DNA of 64,000 nucleotides from Moritella viscosa. GTDB taxonomy: Bacteria; Pseudomonadota; Gammaproteobacteria; Enterobacterales; Moritellaceae. Location: positions 930,001 through 994,000 of the forward strand of contig LN554852.1 of NCBI GenBank assembly GCA_000953735.1, in the 5' to 3' direction. Each line of letters opens with the position of its first letter. Within the stretch, counting starts at the first letter, position 1. Positions 50,646-60,590 of this stretch are shown in pieces. The notes below the pieces were generated by a model, which was given only the letters and a program-made list of their open reading frames with translations, was not told the origin of the DNA and did not search any database. Both the position numbers and the translations under genes were made by a program.

Positions 50646-51851
50646 ATGTCAGTGGTTGAATATGATATTGCAATTGTTGGTGCCGGTATGGTCGGTGCGA
50701 CACTTGCACACGCCGTAAGCCAAATAAAACGCGAAGATGGCCGTCAATTATCGATAGCCTTAATTGATGCTAATCCACCAACGACCTGTAATCATCCCGG
50801 GTTTGATGCGCGTGTGATTGCATTATCTTACGGTTCACAGAAGATCTTAACCCAGTTCAACTTGTGGGATAAGATCGCACCGACCGCCACGGCGATTAAA
50901 CACATTCATGTGTCTGATCGAGGTCACTGGGGGATCACCCGCATTGATCACAGTGAATACAATTTACCTGCATTAGGGCAAGTGATTGAACTGCAAACAG
51001 CAGGGCATATATTCCAACAAGATCTTGCCGAGATTAAGAACATCAATTGGTATTGTCCAAATCAGTTAGTTGGCCTTGACCGTCAAGTAGGTCATACCGA
51101 TCTTACCCTCGATGACGGCCAGAAAATACGCTGTAAGTTATTAGTCGGTGCCGATGGTAACAATTCAATGGTTCGTCAATTAACCAATGTGCCAGTTGAA
51201 GTGACCGATTTTGAGCAAACTGCGATTATTGCTAATGTGAGTCTGAGTAAACCTCATGAAGGTAAAGCTTACGAACGTTTTACTGACACCGGACCGTTGG
51301 CACTATTACCTATGACAGAACAACGCAGTTCGTTAGTCTGGTCAGTGCGCAGTGACGAAGTAGATGCGATAATGGCATTGAGTGATGATGCATTTTTATT
51401 ATGTTTACAGCAGCGTTTTGGCTATCGCTTAGGCAAGTTTACTAAAACTGGTCAACGTTTTTCATACCCGTTGTTATTAACTGAAGCGCTAGAGCCAACC
51501 CAACATCGTAGTATCGTGGTTGGTAACGCAGCACATGCATTACACCCGATTGCGGGTCAAGGTTATAACCTTGGGTTACGTGACGTTGCTGTGTTACATC
51601 ATCAAATAGAACAAGCATTTTTAGCCGATCAAGACGTGGGCGATCAAGCCGTAACCAAAGGTTACTGGCACAAGCGTCAAGGCGATCATCAAAAGACGAT
51701 CTGGATGACAACCTCATTAGCGACCTTGTTTGCTAATAATTATGGGCCGCTGGTGGCAGGTCGTAATTTAGCCCTGCATACCATGGGTTATAAACCAGAA
51801 TATAAACGCGCATTAGCACGTCAAGCACTTGGTGCGTTCAAGTTATTTTAA
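50646..51851 (+). CDS. ubiH: 2-octaprenyl-6-methoxyphenol hydroxylase UbiH
   Basis: The 401-residue FAD monooxygenase of ubiquinone synthesis has the FAD-binding YDIAIVGAGMVGATLAHAV, the middle KLLVGADGNNSMVRQL (DG motif) and the C-terminal VVGNAAHALHPIAGQGYNLG. It belongs to the UbiH/UbiF/UbiI/COQ6 group; the position before a UbiI-type gene supports UbiH. It hydroxylates the quinone ring at the membrane surface. The stop is followed within about 20 bp by the next gene of the pair. Confidence 0.9.
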   Translation: MSVVEYDIAIVGAGMVGATLAHAVSQIKREDGRQLSIALIDANPPTTCNHPGFDARVIALSYGSQKILTQFNLWDKIAPTATAIKHIHVSDRGHWGITRIDHSEYNLPALGQVIELQTAGHIFQQDLAEIKNINWYCPNQLVGLDRQVGHTDLTLDDGQKIRCKLLVGADGNNSMVRQLTNVPVEVTDFEQTAIIANVSLSKPHEGKAYERFTDTGPLALLPMTEQRSSLVWSVRSDEVDAIMALSDDAFLLCLQQRFGYRLGKFTKTGQRFSYPLLLTEALEPTQHRSIVVGNAAHALHPIAGQGYNLGLRDVAVLHHQIEQAFLADQDVGDQAVTKGYWHKRQGDHQKTIWMTTSLATLFANNYGPLVAGRNLALHTMGYKPEYKRALARQALGAFKLF

Positions 51852-51873
51852 AAGATTAGGATTAGGATGTTAT

Positions 51874-53091
51874 ATGCAATCTTATGATATTGCGGTTGTT
51901 GGCGGTGGCATGGTTGGTCTTGCTTTTGCTGCAGCATTGAAGGAAACCACCCTTAAGGTTGTGGTTATCGAAGGTAATGAACTTGAGCGCGAATTAGGTG
52001 AATCTCCTGAATTACGCGTCAGTGCGCTAAGCCGCGCAAGCCAAAACATATTACAAAATTTAGATGCATGGGCGGGTATCGAAAGTCGCCGGCATCAAGC
52101 GTATAACGCCATGCAAGTCTGGGATCGTAACGGCTTTGGCCAGATCGATTTTGACGGTGATGCGCTAATGACAGATACCTTAGGTCATTTAGTTGAAAAC
52201 AAAGTGATACAATTAGCACTGCTAGAGCAAATTGAAAAAGCCAGCAACATTACCTTATTAACGGGTACTCGAATTCGTAAATTAAGTCGTGCTAATGATG
52301 CAGCTTGGTTAACCTTAGAAGATCAAGAACCTGTATACGCGAAGCTGATTGTGGGTGCCGATGGTGCCAACTCATGGACGCGTGCACAAGTGAATATTCC
52401 GCTGACGACATGGGATTATAATCACCATGCTATCGTTGCCAATATTCGCACTGTTGAACCGCATCAAGCTTGCGCCCGTCAGATCTTTAATCCAGAAGGA
52501 CCGTTAGCGTTTTTACCGTTATGGCAACCGGATCTGTGTTCGATCGTTTGGTCACTACCGCCAGAGCGTGCCACAGAATTGTTGGCAATGGACGAAACCG
52601 AATTCAATAAACAACTGACCGTGGCGTTTGATGGCCGTTTAGGGCTATGTAAAGTTGAAGGTCAACGTCAGGCATTCCCACTTAAAATGCGTTATGCCCG
52701 TAGTTTTGCAGCTGACCGAGTCGCATTAATTGGTGACGCTGCTCATACCATTCATCCATTAGCAGGGCAGGGTGTTAACCTTGGTTTGTTAGATGCAGCA
52801 AGTCTGGCGCAATGTGTATTAGAAAATCACCATGCCAATAAAGATCTCGGTACTCATGCTAACTTGCGTAAATTCGAACGCTGGCGTAAAGCCGAAGCTG
52901 CGGTGATGATCTCAAGTATGGAAGGGTTAAAGCGTTTATTTAGTGGTGGTCATCCAGCGAAGCGTATTTTCCGTGATATTGGCTTAACTTTATCTAATAC
53001 ATTACCTGGGCTAAAGCAAACCTTCATTAAACGTGCCATGGGGTTGGACGGTGAGTTACCTGAGCTGGCTAAATTAAACAGTACTTCCTAA
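51874..53091 (+). CDS. ubiI: 2-polyprenylphenol hydroxylase UbiI (VisC)
   Basis: I place the start at ATG 51874, just after AGGAT; an upstream in-frame ATG would lie inside ubiH. The 405-residue protein has the same FAD fold: SYDIAVVGGGMVGLAFAAAL, LIVGADGANSWTRAQV and ALIGDAAHTIHPLAGQGVNL. UbiI introduces the C5 hydroxyl in ubiquinone synthesis. It is co-directional with ubiH 22 bp upstream, as in E. coli. Confidence 0.9.
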   Translation: MQSYDIAVVGGGMVGLAFAAALKETTLKVVVIEGNELERELGESPELRVSALSRASQNILQNLDAWAGIESRRHQAYNAMQVWDRNGFGQIDFDGDALMTDTLGHLVENKVIQLALLEQIEKASNITLLTGTRIRKLSRANDAAWLTLEDQEPVYAKLIVGADGANSWTRAQVNIPLTTWDYNHHAIVANIRTVEPHQACARQIFNPEGPLAFLPLWQPDLCSIVWSLPPERATELLAMDETEFNKQLTVAFDGRLGLCKVEGQRQAFPLKMRYARSFAADRVALIGDAAHTIHPLAGQGVNLGLLDAASLAQCVLENHHANKDLGTHANLRKFERWRKAEAAVMISSMEGLKRLFSGGHPAKRIFRDIGLTLSNTLPGLKQTFIKRAMGLDGELPELAKLNSTS

Positions 53092-53105
53092 GTAAATCAG
53101 GCATA

Positions 53106-53153
53106 ATCGTTAAATAGTGCAATTAATCAACCTTGCACTATGATGTTAACGAT
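53106..53153 (+). terminator. Nested hairpin after ubiI
   Basis: ATCGTTAA/TTAACGAT and the inner AGTGCAA/TTGCACT pair perfectly 14 bp past the ubiI stop. There is no T run; the next hairpin follows five bases later. Confidence 0.5.
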
Positions 53154-53439
53154 GAGTATAACTAATGTAAACACCCTGTTTTCATTAGTTATGCTAATGC
53201 CAAGGCTGCTGCTACTCCATATTCTAACAGTTTAATAATTGTCAATATAGCTAGAACTTGGTAAAACAAGCTGCCTTGGTTAGTTTTTTTGTGATCTATG
53301 ACGTCATTGCCATCCTGTAATAACTTTTTACTCTATTAAAGTGTTAGCCTTGCGTGCATTATCATTTGATTAAGCATTAGATTTTCTATCCCTTAAATAA
53401 TTTTAACAGATGCTTTCTAAGGGTATAATCGAATAATTA

Positions 53440-53461
53440 TCATGTAATAGGTTTTACATGA
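53440..53461. promoter_or_regulatory. Dyad operator candidate upstream of gcvT
   Basis: TCATGTAA (53440-53447) and TTACATGA (53454-53461) form a perfect 8-bp dyad with six central bases. It lies about 10 bp past a TATAAT (53424-53429), where the transcript would begin, so a bound repressor could block gcvTHP. The protein involved is unknown. Confidence 0.4.
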
Positions 53462-53542
53462 CGCTTTAATATAAAAGCAAGAAAGCAATTTTACTTGATC
53501 CCAAAGTCTTGATTAATAACTGTCAATTAAAGGAATTATAGA

Positions 53543-54637
53543 ATGGCTCAACAAACAGTACTGTTCCCGAAGCACGTAGAAGCAGGGGCAAAAATGGTGG
53601 ACTTTCATGGTTGGGATATGCCAATCAATTACGGTTCCCAGATTGCTGAACATAATGCTGTACGCGAAGATGCGGGTATGTTCGATGTGTCACACATGAC
53701 CATCGTTGATATCAAAGGCGCCGACGCTAAGTCGTTCTTACGTTATTTACTTGCCAATGACGTGGCAAAATTAACTGTTTCTGGTAAAGCTCTATATACC
53801 GGAATGTTACAACAAGATGGTGGGGTTATTGATGACCTTATCGTTTACTTCTTCAATGATGAATACTACCGTTTAGTGGTGAATTCAGCGACTCGTGTTA
53901 AAGATTTAGCATGGATCAACAAACAAGCTGCAGAGTTTTCTGTAGCTGTTACTGAATTACCTGAACTGTCTATGATTGCAGTACAGGGCCCGAAAGCCAA
54001 AGAAAAAGCCGCTACTGTATTTACTGCTGAGCAAAACGCTGCAGTTGAAGGCATGAAGCCATTCTTTGGTGTACAAGCGGGTAGTTTGTTTATTGCTACA
54101 ACGGGTTATACCGGTGAAGCAGGCTATGAGATTGTCGTACCACAAGACGAAGCTTGCGATTTATGGCAGAAACTTGTGGACGCAGGGGTTCAACCAGTTG
54201 GTCTAGGCGCACGTGACACACTACGTTTAGAAGCTGGTATGAACCTTTATGGTTTAGATATGGATGAAACTGTATCACCGCTAGCCGCTAACATGGGCTG
54301 GACGATTGCTTGGGAACCACAAGAACGTGACTTTATCGGTCGCGCAGCGCTAACTGCTCAAAAAGCAGGAGGCACTGACAAACTTGTTGGTTTAGTACTT
54401 GAAGCGAAAGGTGTATTACGTACTGGTCAAAAAGTCGTATTCACTAACGCAGCAGGCGAAGCATGTGAAGGCGTTATCACCAGTGGTAGCTTCTCACCAA
54501 CACTTGGTTTTAGTATTGCATTTGCACGTGTTCCAGCATCAATCGGTGAAACGGCTGACGTTGAAATGCGTAAAAAGCTTGTTACAGTTGCAGTAACTAA
54601 ACCAGCGTTTGTTCGTAATGGTAAAAAACTAGTTTAG
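53543..54637 (+). CDS. gcvT: Glycine cleavage T protein (aminomethyltransferase)
   Basis: GcvT transfers the methylene group from lipoylated GcvH to tetrahydrofolate and releases ammonia. The 364 residues equal E. coli Gcv[35 protein letters not shown] and [20 protein letters not shown] are typical folate- and substrate-binding parts. The ribosome site is AAAGGAA. It opens the gcvT-gcvH-gcvP row. Confidence 0.96.
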   Translation: MAQQTVLFPKHVEAGAKMVDFHGWDMPINYGSQIAEHNAVREDAGMFDVSHMTIVDIKGADAKSFLRYLLANDVAKLTVSGKALYTGMLQQDGGVIDDLIVYFFNDEYYRLVVNSATRVKDLAWINKQAAEFSVAVTELPELSMIAVQGPKAKEKAATVFTAEQNAAVEGMKPFFGVQAGSLFIATTGYTGEAGYEIVVPQDEACDLWQKLVDAGVQPVGLGARDTLRLEAGMNLYGLDMDETVSPLAANMGWTIAWEPQERDFIGRAALTAQKAGGTDKLVGLVLEAKGVLRTGQKVVFTNAAGEACEGVITSGSFSPTLGFSIAFARVPASIGETADVEMRKKLVTVAVTKPAFVRNGKKLV

Positions 54638-54804
54638 TGCTACGTTTGATTTAACTGAAAATTGTATGACGTCAGCTGAGTTGCAGATTTTTATTTCGAA
54701 AGAATAGTCATAATTCTGCTTATAAATAATCGCAATTCAGTGTCTACAGCGTTACCAAATAAAAACATAATCATTTAAGTAAAAGACAAAAGGAAGTTTC
54801 AACA

Positions 54805-55191
54805 ATGAGTAATATCCCAGCTGAATTAAAATATGCATCTTCACACGAATGGGTTCGTAACGAAGGTGACGGTACTTATACTGTCGGTATTTCAGACCAT
54901 GCTCAAGGCCTTCTTGGTGACATGGTATTCATTGATTTACCCGATGTTGGCGATGAAGTTGAAGCTGGCGAAGATTGCGCAGTAGGCGAGTCTGTTAAAG
55001 CCGCATCAGATATCTACGCACCAATCAGTGGTGAAATTGTAGCAATCAATGAAGAATTAGAAGATTCTCCAGAGTTAGTTAACTCAGATGCATTCGGCGA
55101 AGGCTGGTTGTTCCGAGTTAAAGCTTCTGATGAAAGTGAACTCGAAGCGCTGTTAGACGCTGCCGGTTATGCTGAGTCAATCGAAGACTAA
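54805..55191 (+). CDS. gcvH: Glycine cleavage H protein
   Basis: The 128-residue lipoyl carrier shuttles the aminomethyl group between GcvP, GcvT and lipoamide dehydrogenase. Lys65 in [17 protein letters not shown] is the lipoylation site. The opening [20 protein letters not shown] is typical. It has a good AAGGAAG ribosome site. It lies 167 bp after gcvT and is followed by a terminator-like hairpin. Confidence 0.96.
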   Translation: MSNIPAELKYASSHEWVRNEGDGTYTVGISDHAQGLLGDMVFIDLPDVGDEVEAGEDCAVGESVKAASDIYAPISGEIVAINEELEDSPELVNSDAFGEGWLFRVKASDESELEALLDAAGYAESIED

Positions 55192-55201
55192 TTTGTTGTT
55201 G

Positions 55202-55233
55202 AAACCCTGAGCTAGCCTCGGGGTTTTTTTTAG
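55202..55233 (+). terminator. Terminator-like hairpin between gcvH and gcvP
   Basis: AAACCCTGAG and CTCGGGGTTT pair with one G-T and are followed by T residues. It would reduce read-through into gcvP unless gcvP has its own promoter. Confidence 0.75.
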
Positions 55234-55333
55234 TGTTAAAACGCAAATTGTTATTTTTTAAAGTACTAATTTAAGTTTGTTAAACACTAATTTAATTTTG
55301 TTATTTGTTAAAAGTATAAATACAGGGAATTGC

Positions 55334-58276
55334 ATGAAAACCCATACCCCACTTGCCCAGTTAGAGCAGATTGATAATTTCGCCCGTCGCCACATAGGTC
55401 CTTGCGAAACAGAAACTAAAGACATGTTAACGAAAGTTGGCGCGGACTCTTTAGAAGACCTTATTCAACAAACAGTACCAAGCTCGATCTTATTGGCAGA
55501 AGATATTGTTGCTGGTCATCAGTTATCTGAAGTTGCAGCACTGCAAGAATTAAAAGCCATCGCAGCAAAGAACACAGTAAATAAAAGCTACATTGGTATG
55601 GGCTATTACGGTACTAATGTGCCGAATGTTATCTTACGTAACGTATTCGAAAATCCAGGCTGGTACACGGCATATACGCCTTACCAACCAGAGATTGCAC
55701 AAGGTCGTTTAGAAGCACTTCTTAACTTCCAAACCATGACTTGTGGCCTAACAGGCATGGATTTAGCAAGCGCATCTTTGCTTGACGAAGCAACAGCCGC
55801 CGCTGAAGCAATGGCAATGTGTAAGCGTGTTTCTAAAAATAAAAAATGTGATAACTTCTTTATTGCCGACAGCGTACACCCACAAGTCGCTGACGTGATG
55901 ATCGAACGTGCGGAACACTTCGGTTTCACTGTTATTCAAGGTCCTGCAGAAACTGCGCCTGAGCATGACTTGTTTGGTGCGGTACTACAGTACCCAGGTA
56001 CAAATGGCGATGTAACTGACATCAGCGATATTATTGCAGCTATCCAAGCTAAGAAAGGTGTTGTTGCAGTGGGGTCAGATCTACTTGCACTGACACGCGT
56101 TAAGTCACCTGCTGAGTTAGGTGCTGACATGGCGTTTGGTAGTTCACAACGCTTTGGTGTTCCTATGGGTTATGGTGGTCCACACGCTGCATTCTTCGCA
56201 ACATGTGACAAACATAAGCGTTCTATGCCGGGTCGTATCATTGGTGTTTCTAAAGACACTCATGGTAAACCTGCACTGCGTATGGCGATGCAAACGCGCG
56301 AGCAACACATCCGCCGCGAAAAAGCCAACTCAAACATTTGTACTGCACAGGTACTACTTGCGAACATGGCAGGCTTCTACGCAACGTATCACGGTCCAGA
56401 AGGCCTTAAAGATATTGCTAAGCGTGTACACCGTTTCACTGATTTATTAGCAGCTGGTCTTGTTAAAGGCGGTTTAAGCCTGACTAACAATACCTGGTTC
56501 GATACAATCACAGTACAGTTAGACAACGACCAGTTAGATAATAAAGAGAAAGTGGTTACTCGTGCATTAGCAGCGGGTATTAACTTCCGTCTTGACGCTG
56601 AACATCAAGTTGGTATCAGCTTAGATGAAACAATCACGCAAGCAGACTTAGCAACATTATTCGACGTACTATTGGGCGATGACCATGGTATCTCGGTTGA
56701 TGCACTAGAAGCTGAACTAGCAGCAACTGGTAGCACGTCTATCCCAGCTGAACTTGAGCGTGAATCAGCATTCCTAACACACCCAGTATTTAATACGCAC
56801 CATTCTGAAACAGAAATGCTGCGTTATATTAAATCACTGGAAAATAAAGATTTGGCGCTTAACCATTCAATGATTTCATTAGGTTCTTGTACCATGAAAC
56901 TGAATGCAGTTGCCGAAATGATCCCAGTAACATGGCCTGAATTCAGCAACATGCACCCGTTCTGCCCAGCAGATCAAGCGGTTGGTTATAAAGTGATGAT
57001 TGACCTGTTAGAAGACTGGTTAGTAAGCATCACAGGTTACGATTCAATTTGTATGCAGCCTAACTCGGGTGCTCAAGGTGAATACGCAGGTCTATTAGCT
57101 ATTCACAAATACCATGAGTCACGTGGCGAATCACATCGTAACATCTGTCTGATCCCTAGCTCTGCGCACGGTACTAACCCTGCATCAGCGCAAATGGCGG
57201 GTCTGAAAGTTGTCGTTACTAAGTGTGACGTAAACGGTAACGTTGACGTTGCAGACTTACGTGAAAAAGCGGAAGAGCTAAAAGACAATCTTTCTTGTAT
57301 CATGATCACGTACCCATCGACACACGGTGTATACGAAGAAACGATTAAAGAAATCTGTGGCATCATTCATGACAACGGCGGCCAAGTTTATATGGACGGC
57401 GCGAACATGAACGCACAGGTAGCATTAACATCACCGGGCTCTATGGGTTCTGATGTTTCTCACCTTAACTTACACAAAACATTCGCTATCCCACATGGTG
57501 GCGGTGGTCCAGGTATGGGTCCTATCGGCGTTAAAGCGCACTTGGCCCCATTTGTTGCTGGTCACGCAGTTGCTGACACAGGTAAAGAAAGCCGTAACAA
57601 TGGTGCGGTATCTGCTGCACAGTTCGGTAGCGCAAGCATTTTGCCGATTACGTGGATGTACATCAACATGTTAGGTACAGCAGGTCTGAAACGCTCTACA
57701 CAGACAGCTATCTTAAACGCTAACTACCTAGCTCAAAACTTAGACCCACTGTTCCCAGTGCTTTATAAAGGCCGTAATGATCGCGTAGCGCACGAGTGCA
57801 TCGTTGATTTACGCCCACTTAAAGAAACGACTGGTATTACCGAGTCTGATGTTGCTAAACGTTTAATGGATTATGGTTTCCATTCGCCAACAATGAGCTT
57901 CCCAGTTGCGGGTACGCTAATGATTGAGCCGACTGAATCAGAATCTAAAGCTGAATTAGATCGCTTCATCGAAGCAATGACCAGCATCCGTGCTGAAATT
58001 GCCAAAGTTGAATCGGGTGAGTGGACTGCAGAACAAAGCCCACTACATCACGCACCACACACACTAGCCGATATTGTTGACGCTAACTGGGACCGTGCTT
58101 ATGACCGTGAAACGGCAGTTTACCCTGCACCTTACGTGAAGAAAGACAAGTTCTGGCCTACTGTAAACCGCATCGATGATGTGTATGGCGACCGTAACTT
58201 ATTCTGCTCATGCACACCAGTTGAATCGTATAACGATTCAACTGGTGTGCAACGTGTAACAGCATTAAATACATGA
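55334..58276 (+). CDS. gcvP: Glycine dehydrogenase (decarboxylating) GcvP
   Basis: The start is ATG 55334 with AGGGA upstream (an earlier in-frame ATG at 55277 lacks one). The 980-residue PLP enzyme decarboxylates glycine and loads the remainder on Gcv[12 protein letters not shown] opens the protein, [15 protein letters not shown] is typical, and the PLP lysine lies in [20 protein letters not shown]. The usual C terminus [14 protein letters not shown] is extended by about 14 residues that are encoded by one arm of a large inverted repeat. Catalytic parts are complete, so it is probably functional. Confidence 0.95.
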   Translation: MKTHTPLAQLEQIDNFARRHIGPCETETKDMLTKVGADSLEDLIQQTVPSSILLAEDIVAGHQLSEVAALQELKAIAAKNTVNKSYIGMGYYGTNVPNVILRNVFENPGWYTAYTPYQPEIAQGRLEALLNFQTMTCGLTGMDLASASLLDEATAAAEAMAMCKRVSKNKKCDNFFIADSVHPQVADVMIERAEHFGFTVIQGPAETAPEHDLFGAVLQYPGTNGDVTDISDIIAAIQAKKGVVAVGSDLLALTRVKSPAELGADMAFGSSQRFGVPMGYGGPHAAFFATCDKHKRSMPGRIIGVSKDTHGKPALRMAMQTREQHIRREKANSNICTAQVLLANMAGFYATYHGPEGLKDIAKRVHRFTDLLAAGLVKGGLSLTNNTWFDTITVQLDNDQLDNKEKVVTRALAAGINFRLDAEHQVGISLDETITQADLATLFDVLLGDDHGISVDALEAELAATGSTSIPAELERESAFLTHPVFNTHHSETEMLRYIKSLENKDLALNHSMISLGSCTMKLNAVAEMIPVTWPEFSNMHPFCPADQAVGYKVMIDLLEDWLVSITGYDSICMQPNSGAQGEYAGLLAIHKYHESRGESHRNICLIPSSAHGTNPASAQMAGLKVVVTKCDVNGNVDVADLREKAEELKDNLSCIMITYPSTHGVYEETIKEICGIIHDNGGQVYMDGANMNAQVALTSPGSMGSDVSHLNLHKTFAIPHGGGGPGMGPIGVKAHLAPFVAGHAVADTGKESRNNGAVSAAQFGSASILPITWMYINMLGTAGLKRSTQTAILNANYLAQNLDPLFPVLYKGRNDRVAHECIVDLRPLKETTGITESDVAKRLMDYGFHSPTMSFPVAGTLMIEPTESESKAELDRFIEAMTSIRAEIAKVESGEWTAEQSPLHHAPHTLADIVDANWDRAYDRETAVYPAPYVKKDKFWPTVNRIDDVYGDRNLFCSCTPVESYNDSTGVQRVTALNT
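58211..58251. repeat. Perfect 19-bp inverted repeat in the gcvP 3' end
   Basis: The two arms (58211-58229 and 58233-58251; core GCACACCAGTTGAATCGT) are exact reverse complements with only ATA between. The second arm supplies most of the unusual C-terminal extension of GcvP. Confidence 0.9.
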
Positions 58277-58283
58277 AGTGATA

Positions 58284-58319
58284 AGAGCGAGTCCAGCGAG
58301 AGTAGGGCTCGCTTTTTTA
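58284..58319 (+). terminator. Terminator of gcvP
   Basis: AGAGCGAGTCC pairs imperfectly with GGGCTCGCTTT and is followed by T6. Confidence 0.75.
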
Positions 58320-58383
58320 TGGCCGGTGAAAACAGCTTTAGGGGCGGGGGGAGTTGAAGCCCAAAACACAACTGGATGTAATT

Positions 58384-59413
58384 GGCTCTGTTCCCTTTTA
58401 GTGTTGGTAGTTTTAGCTATACTTATAGTAACCGCAATATCATGAGGTTACCGCTATGAGTAAAGTAACTTTTGCAGCTTTTCAAGAAAGTATTGAAGAC
58501 CTATCTTATGTTGAACTAAAGCGCTTAAATCATCAAATCGACTTCCACCTATCTAAAGACGAAGTCGGCCAAATCCTTGCCAAATATGAAAATGAAATAT
58601 CAAACTGCCCTCATTGCAATGGTCACGTGCTATCTCGATGGGGAAGTACCATGCAAGGAAAACAACGTTATCGCTGTAATGCTTGCCATAAAACATTCAG
58701 CACCCTAACGGGAACAAGTCTATTTAGAATGAAAAAACCTGGCAAATGGCTGAAATATATAGAATGTATGTGTTTATCTAATAGTTTGAGATATGCAGCT
58801 AACAAGTTAGATATTAATTTAAAAACAGCATTTAGATGGCGACATCGTTTTCTAAAAAGCCCTTCTGAGCACAAACCGACTGAATTACTTGGCATTATTG
58901 AAGCAGATGAAACTTTTGTACCCGAGAGTTTCAAAGGTTCCAAAAAAATGCTGAGAGAATCAAGAAAACGAGGCGGCGGTAATCCCCCAAAAGTGCCTAT
59001 TTTACTGGCTTTAGATCGCAATGGAACAATAAGCCATCAGGTCTTAAAGCGAGATACTAAAGAAGAACTTAGCTTAGCGCTAACACCACTTTTATCACCT
59101 GATTCTGTGCTATGTACCGATGGTAATTTATCTTATCAAAGCATCGTTAAAGAGCTTGGTTTCAACATCGATCATAAACGGCTTATCAGTTTGGATAATC
59201 AAAAGGTTATTGATAAAATATATCATATTCAGACACTTAATAATTTCATGATGCGTTGGAAAACTTGGATGAAACGATTTTATGGTGTTGGTACTGGCTA
59301 TATGGAACATTATATTGCTTGGTTTATCTTTATGGAAAACAAAGCGTCTTGCGAAAACAAAAACTGGCTTAATGAAGCTCTTGAATAAACCAACACTAAA
59401 AGGGAACAGAGCC
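58384..59413 (+). mobile_element. Complete IS1595-family insertion sequence
   Basis: The element is 1030 bp. Its ends, 58384-58407 and 59390-59413, are perfect 24-bp inverted repeats beginning GGCTCTGTTCCC. The 8 bases ATGTAATT occur directly outside both ends (58376-58383 and 59414-59421), the target duplication size typical of IS1595. It carries one intact transposase gene. The intact ends and duplication indicate a recent insertion, about 100 bp after gcvP. Confidence 0.95.
58456..59388 (+). CDS. IS1595-family transposase
   Basis: The 310-residue protein has an N-terminal zinc-ribbon (CPHCNGHVLSRWGSTMQGKQ, then CNACHKTFSTLTG) followed by a helix-turn-helix region (AANKLDINLKTAFRWRHRFL). 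The ISXO2-type DDE nuclease domain comes after: IIEADETFVPESFKGSKKM for the first Asp, LCTDGNLSYQSI for the second, and the His-containing HYIAWFIFMENK near the end. It is complete and in frame within its element, so it is probably active. The ribosome site is GAGG. Confidence 0.92.
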   Translation: MSKVTFAAFQESIEDLSYVELKRLNHQIDFHLSKDEVGQILAKYENEISNCPHCNGHVLSRWGSTMQGKQRYRCNACHKTFSTLTGTSLFRMKKPGKWLKYIECMCLSNSLRYAANKLDINLKTAFRWRHRFLKSPSEHKPTELLGIIEADETFVPESFKGSKKMLRESRKRGGGNPPKVPILLALDRNGTISHQVLKRDTKEELSLALTPLLSPDSVLCTDGNLSYQSIVKELGFNIDHKRLISLDNQKVIDKIYHIQTLNNFMMRWKTWMKRFYGVGTGYMEHYIAWFIFMENKASCENKNWLNEALE

Positions 59414-59815
59414 ATGTAATTACAGTGTTATTTTTTGTAATCGGTAGCCCTATCCATATGTATCCAATAAGACCCATCCTATGCCGCCAAAGTGCCGCCG
59501 TTCGAAATAATAAATTATGGTTTTATATAATATTATTTCTTTTTAGTGTTAAGTCTCAGTTTGTCAGGTAAAAGTCTTATTTTTCTTTCTTATAAACTAA
59601 AAAGGCAATAGAATCAGTTGTATATTAAGTCTTGTAAATAATTCACAAGACTTAAATAATAAACAACAGGACAGTACACTTGCCCTGAATAGATTTAAAT
59701 GTCAGATTGATGTTTTATCTTATTTTTCATTTGATTGGTCGTTATTGACTAGGGTGAATGGATTTGGGGAATCGAAACGTCCTGTTATACAAATCTTATA
59801 TTTAGCAGGATGCAC
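59414..59815. other. Non-coding gap before the membrane-protein gene
   Basis: It starts with the IS1595 target duplication. A perfect hairpin TTAAGTCTTGT (59625-59635) / ACAAGACTTAA (59645-59655) is present, and AACAGGAC (59665-59672) can pair with GTCCTGTT (59779-59786) over 106 bases. No ORF is convincing. The long pairing could enclose an RNA, but this is weak. Confidence 0.5.
59625..59655. repeat. Perfect hairpin upstream of the membrane-protein gene
   Basis: Eleven-base arms TTAAGTCTTGT and ACAAGACTTAA are separated by nine bases. It may end an older transcript or be part of an RNA leader. Confidence 0.5.
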
Positions 59816-60331
59816 ATGAGCGTTGATATTGATAAGTATAAATGTTTATACGAATACGAAAAAAATCTATTTGAAGAAGAAAGCGGAAGATATAGGCGTC
59901 TTGAAGACAAAGCTATGAAGTATCTAAGCGCAACAACTTTGGCAATCGGAGCTTATCTATTTCTAGTTCGTGGAATAATAGAAGAGCTTATTCCCCCGAA
60001 TAATTATATTGAGTGGTTTGTTTTAATATCTGTGGGTTTGACTTTTATAGCATTTATTTCTTCATGGAGTCTTATTTTTAGAGCTATAAAACTAACGGAT
60101 ATCGTTAAAATGCCTTCTGATGAAAAAACGATTAACTACTTTAAAGATAATGATCTTGATACTGTTTACTTAGGTTTAAGTAAACAGTATTCAAATGGTA
60201 TTAAAGTCATAGAAAAAAATTATGAAAATAAGCTGAAACTTGTTCGTATAGCTTATTCCGACATTATGTTTACTGGTTGGTCGTTAGTCGTTTCAATTAT
60301 ATTTATATTAATACTAAAATGGAGTACTTAA
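59816..60331 (+). CDS. Unrecognised three-TM membrane protein in an IS-rich locus
   Basis: The start is ATG 59816 with GCAGGA five bases before it; an ATG at 59810 overlaps that site. The 171-residue protein has a charged N-terminal helix (YEYEKNLFEEESGRYRRLED), two close membrane segments (about 38-56 and 66-89), a polar helical stretch of about 60 residues with many Lys and Glu, and a third membrane segment (about 150-168). The layout is broadly like small 2TM/SLATT- or Pycsar-type membrane effectors, but I cannot assign a family. It is AT-rich, lies between insertion sequences, and precedes a 42-codon gene by one base. Confidence 0.7.
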   Translation: MSVDIDKYKCLYEYEKNLFEEESGRYRRLEDKAMKYLSATTLAIGAYLFLVRGIIEELIPPNNYIEWFVLISVGLTFIAFISSWSLIFRAIKLTDIVKMPSDEKTINYFKDNDLDTVYLGLSKQYSNGIKVIEKNYENKLKLVRIAYSDIMFTGWSLVVSIIFILILKWST

Positions 60332-60332
60332 A

Positions 60333-60461
60333 ATGAGTGAAAAAGAACAAGAAAATATCAACCCCGCTGTGCCTGTCGAAGTAGATGCCCCTGAATTGGC
60401 TATCTGTACAGAAAGCTATAAACCACCACAACGTGATAACGAAACACAGTTGAAAGACTAA
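60333..60461 (+). CDS. 42-residue acidic, proline-rich peptide
   Basis: ATG 60333 follows the stop of the membrane-protein gene after one base, with GGAG (60321-60324) eight bases upstream. The product begins MSEKEQENINPAVPVEVDAP and ends DNETQLKD; it is rich in Glu, Pro and Asp and has one Cys. The coupled arrangement and ribosome site argue that it is translated. Its role is unknown; a partner or regulator of the membrane protein is a reasonable guess. Confidence 0.6.
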   Translation: MSEKEQENINPAVPVEVDAPELAICTESYKPPQRDNETQLKD

Positions 60462-60561
60462 ATATAACAAGTTGCTCAAACGGAAAAATAACAGTGATCA
60501 TCGTTACGCGATTCTAGCCAACCATGATTTCCGATTATTAAGGTGTTACTTGATAAAATAG

Positions 60562-60590
60562 ATGTTTCAGGCTTATTTTAGCTGAAACAT
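60562..60590. repeat. Hairpin after the membrane-protein unit
   Basis: ATGTTTCAG (60562-60570) and CTGAAACAT (60582-60590) pair perfectly. There is no T run. It may mark the transcript end of the two-gene unit. Confidence 0.45.

Larger units (their letters stand above)
53092..53542. other. Structured gap between ubiI and gcvT
   Basis: Three inverted repeats follow each other: ATCGTTAA-AGTGCAA with TTGCACT-TTAACGAT (53106-53153), ATAACTAATG with CATTAGTTAT (53158-53192), and CCAAGG with CCTTGG (53200-53279) ending in T7. Closer to gcvT lies a TATAAT (53424-53429) and a dyad. I do not see the conserved motifs of a glycine riboswitch, and no gene. Confidence 0.6.

Noticed and set aside
53092-53542. 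Glycine riboswitch upstream of gcvT
   Set aside because: The conserved aptamer motifs are not seen; the hairpins do not match the tandem glycine aptamer layout.
59665-59786. Retron-like or other structured RNA before the membrane-protein gene
   Set aside because: Only an 8-bp long-range pairing supports it and no reverse transcriptase is nearby.
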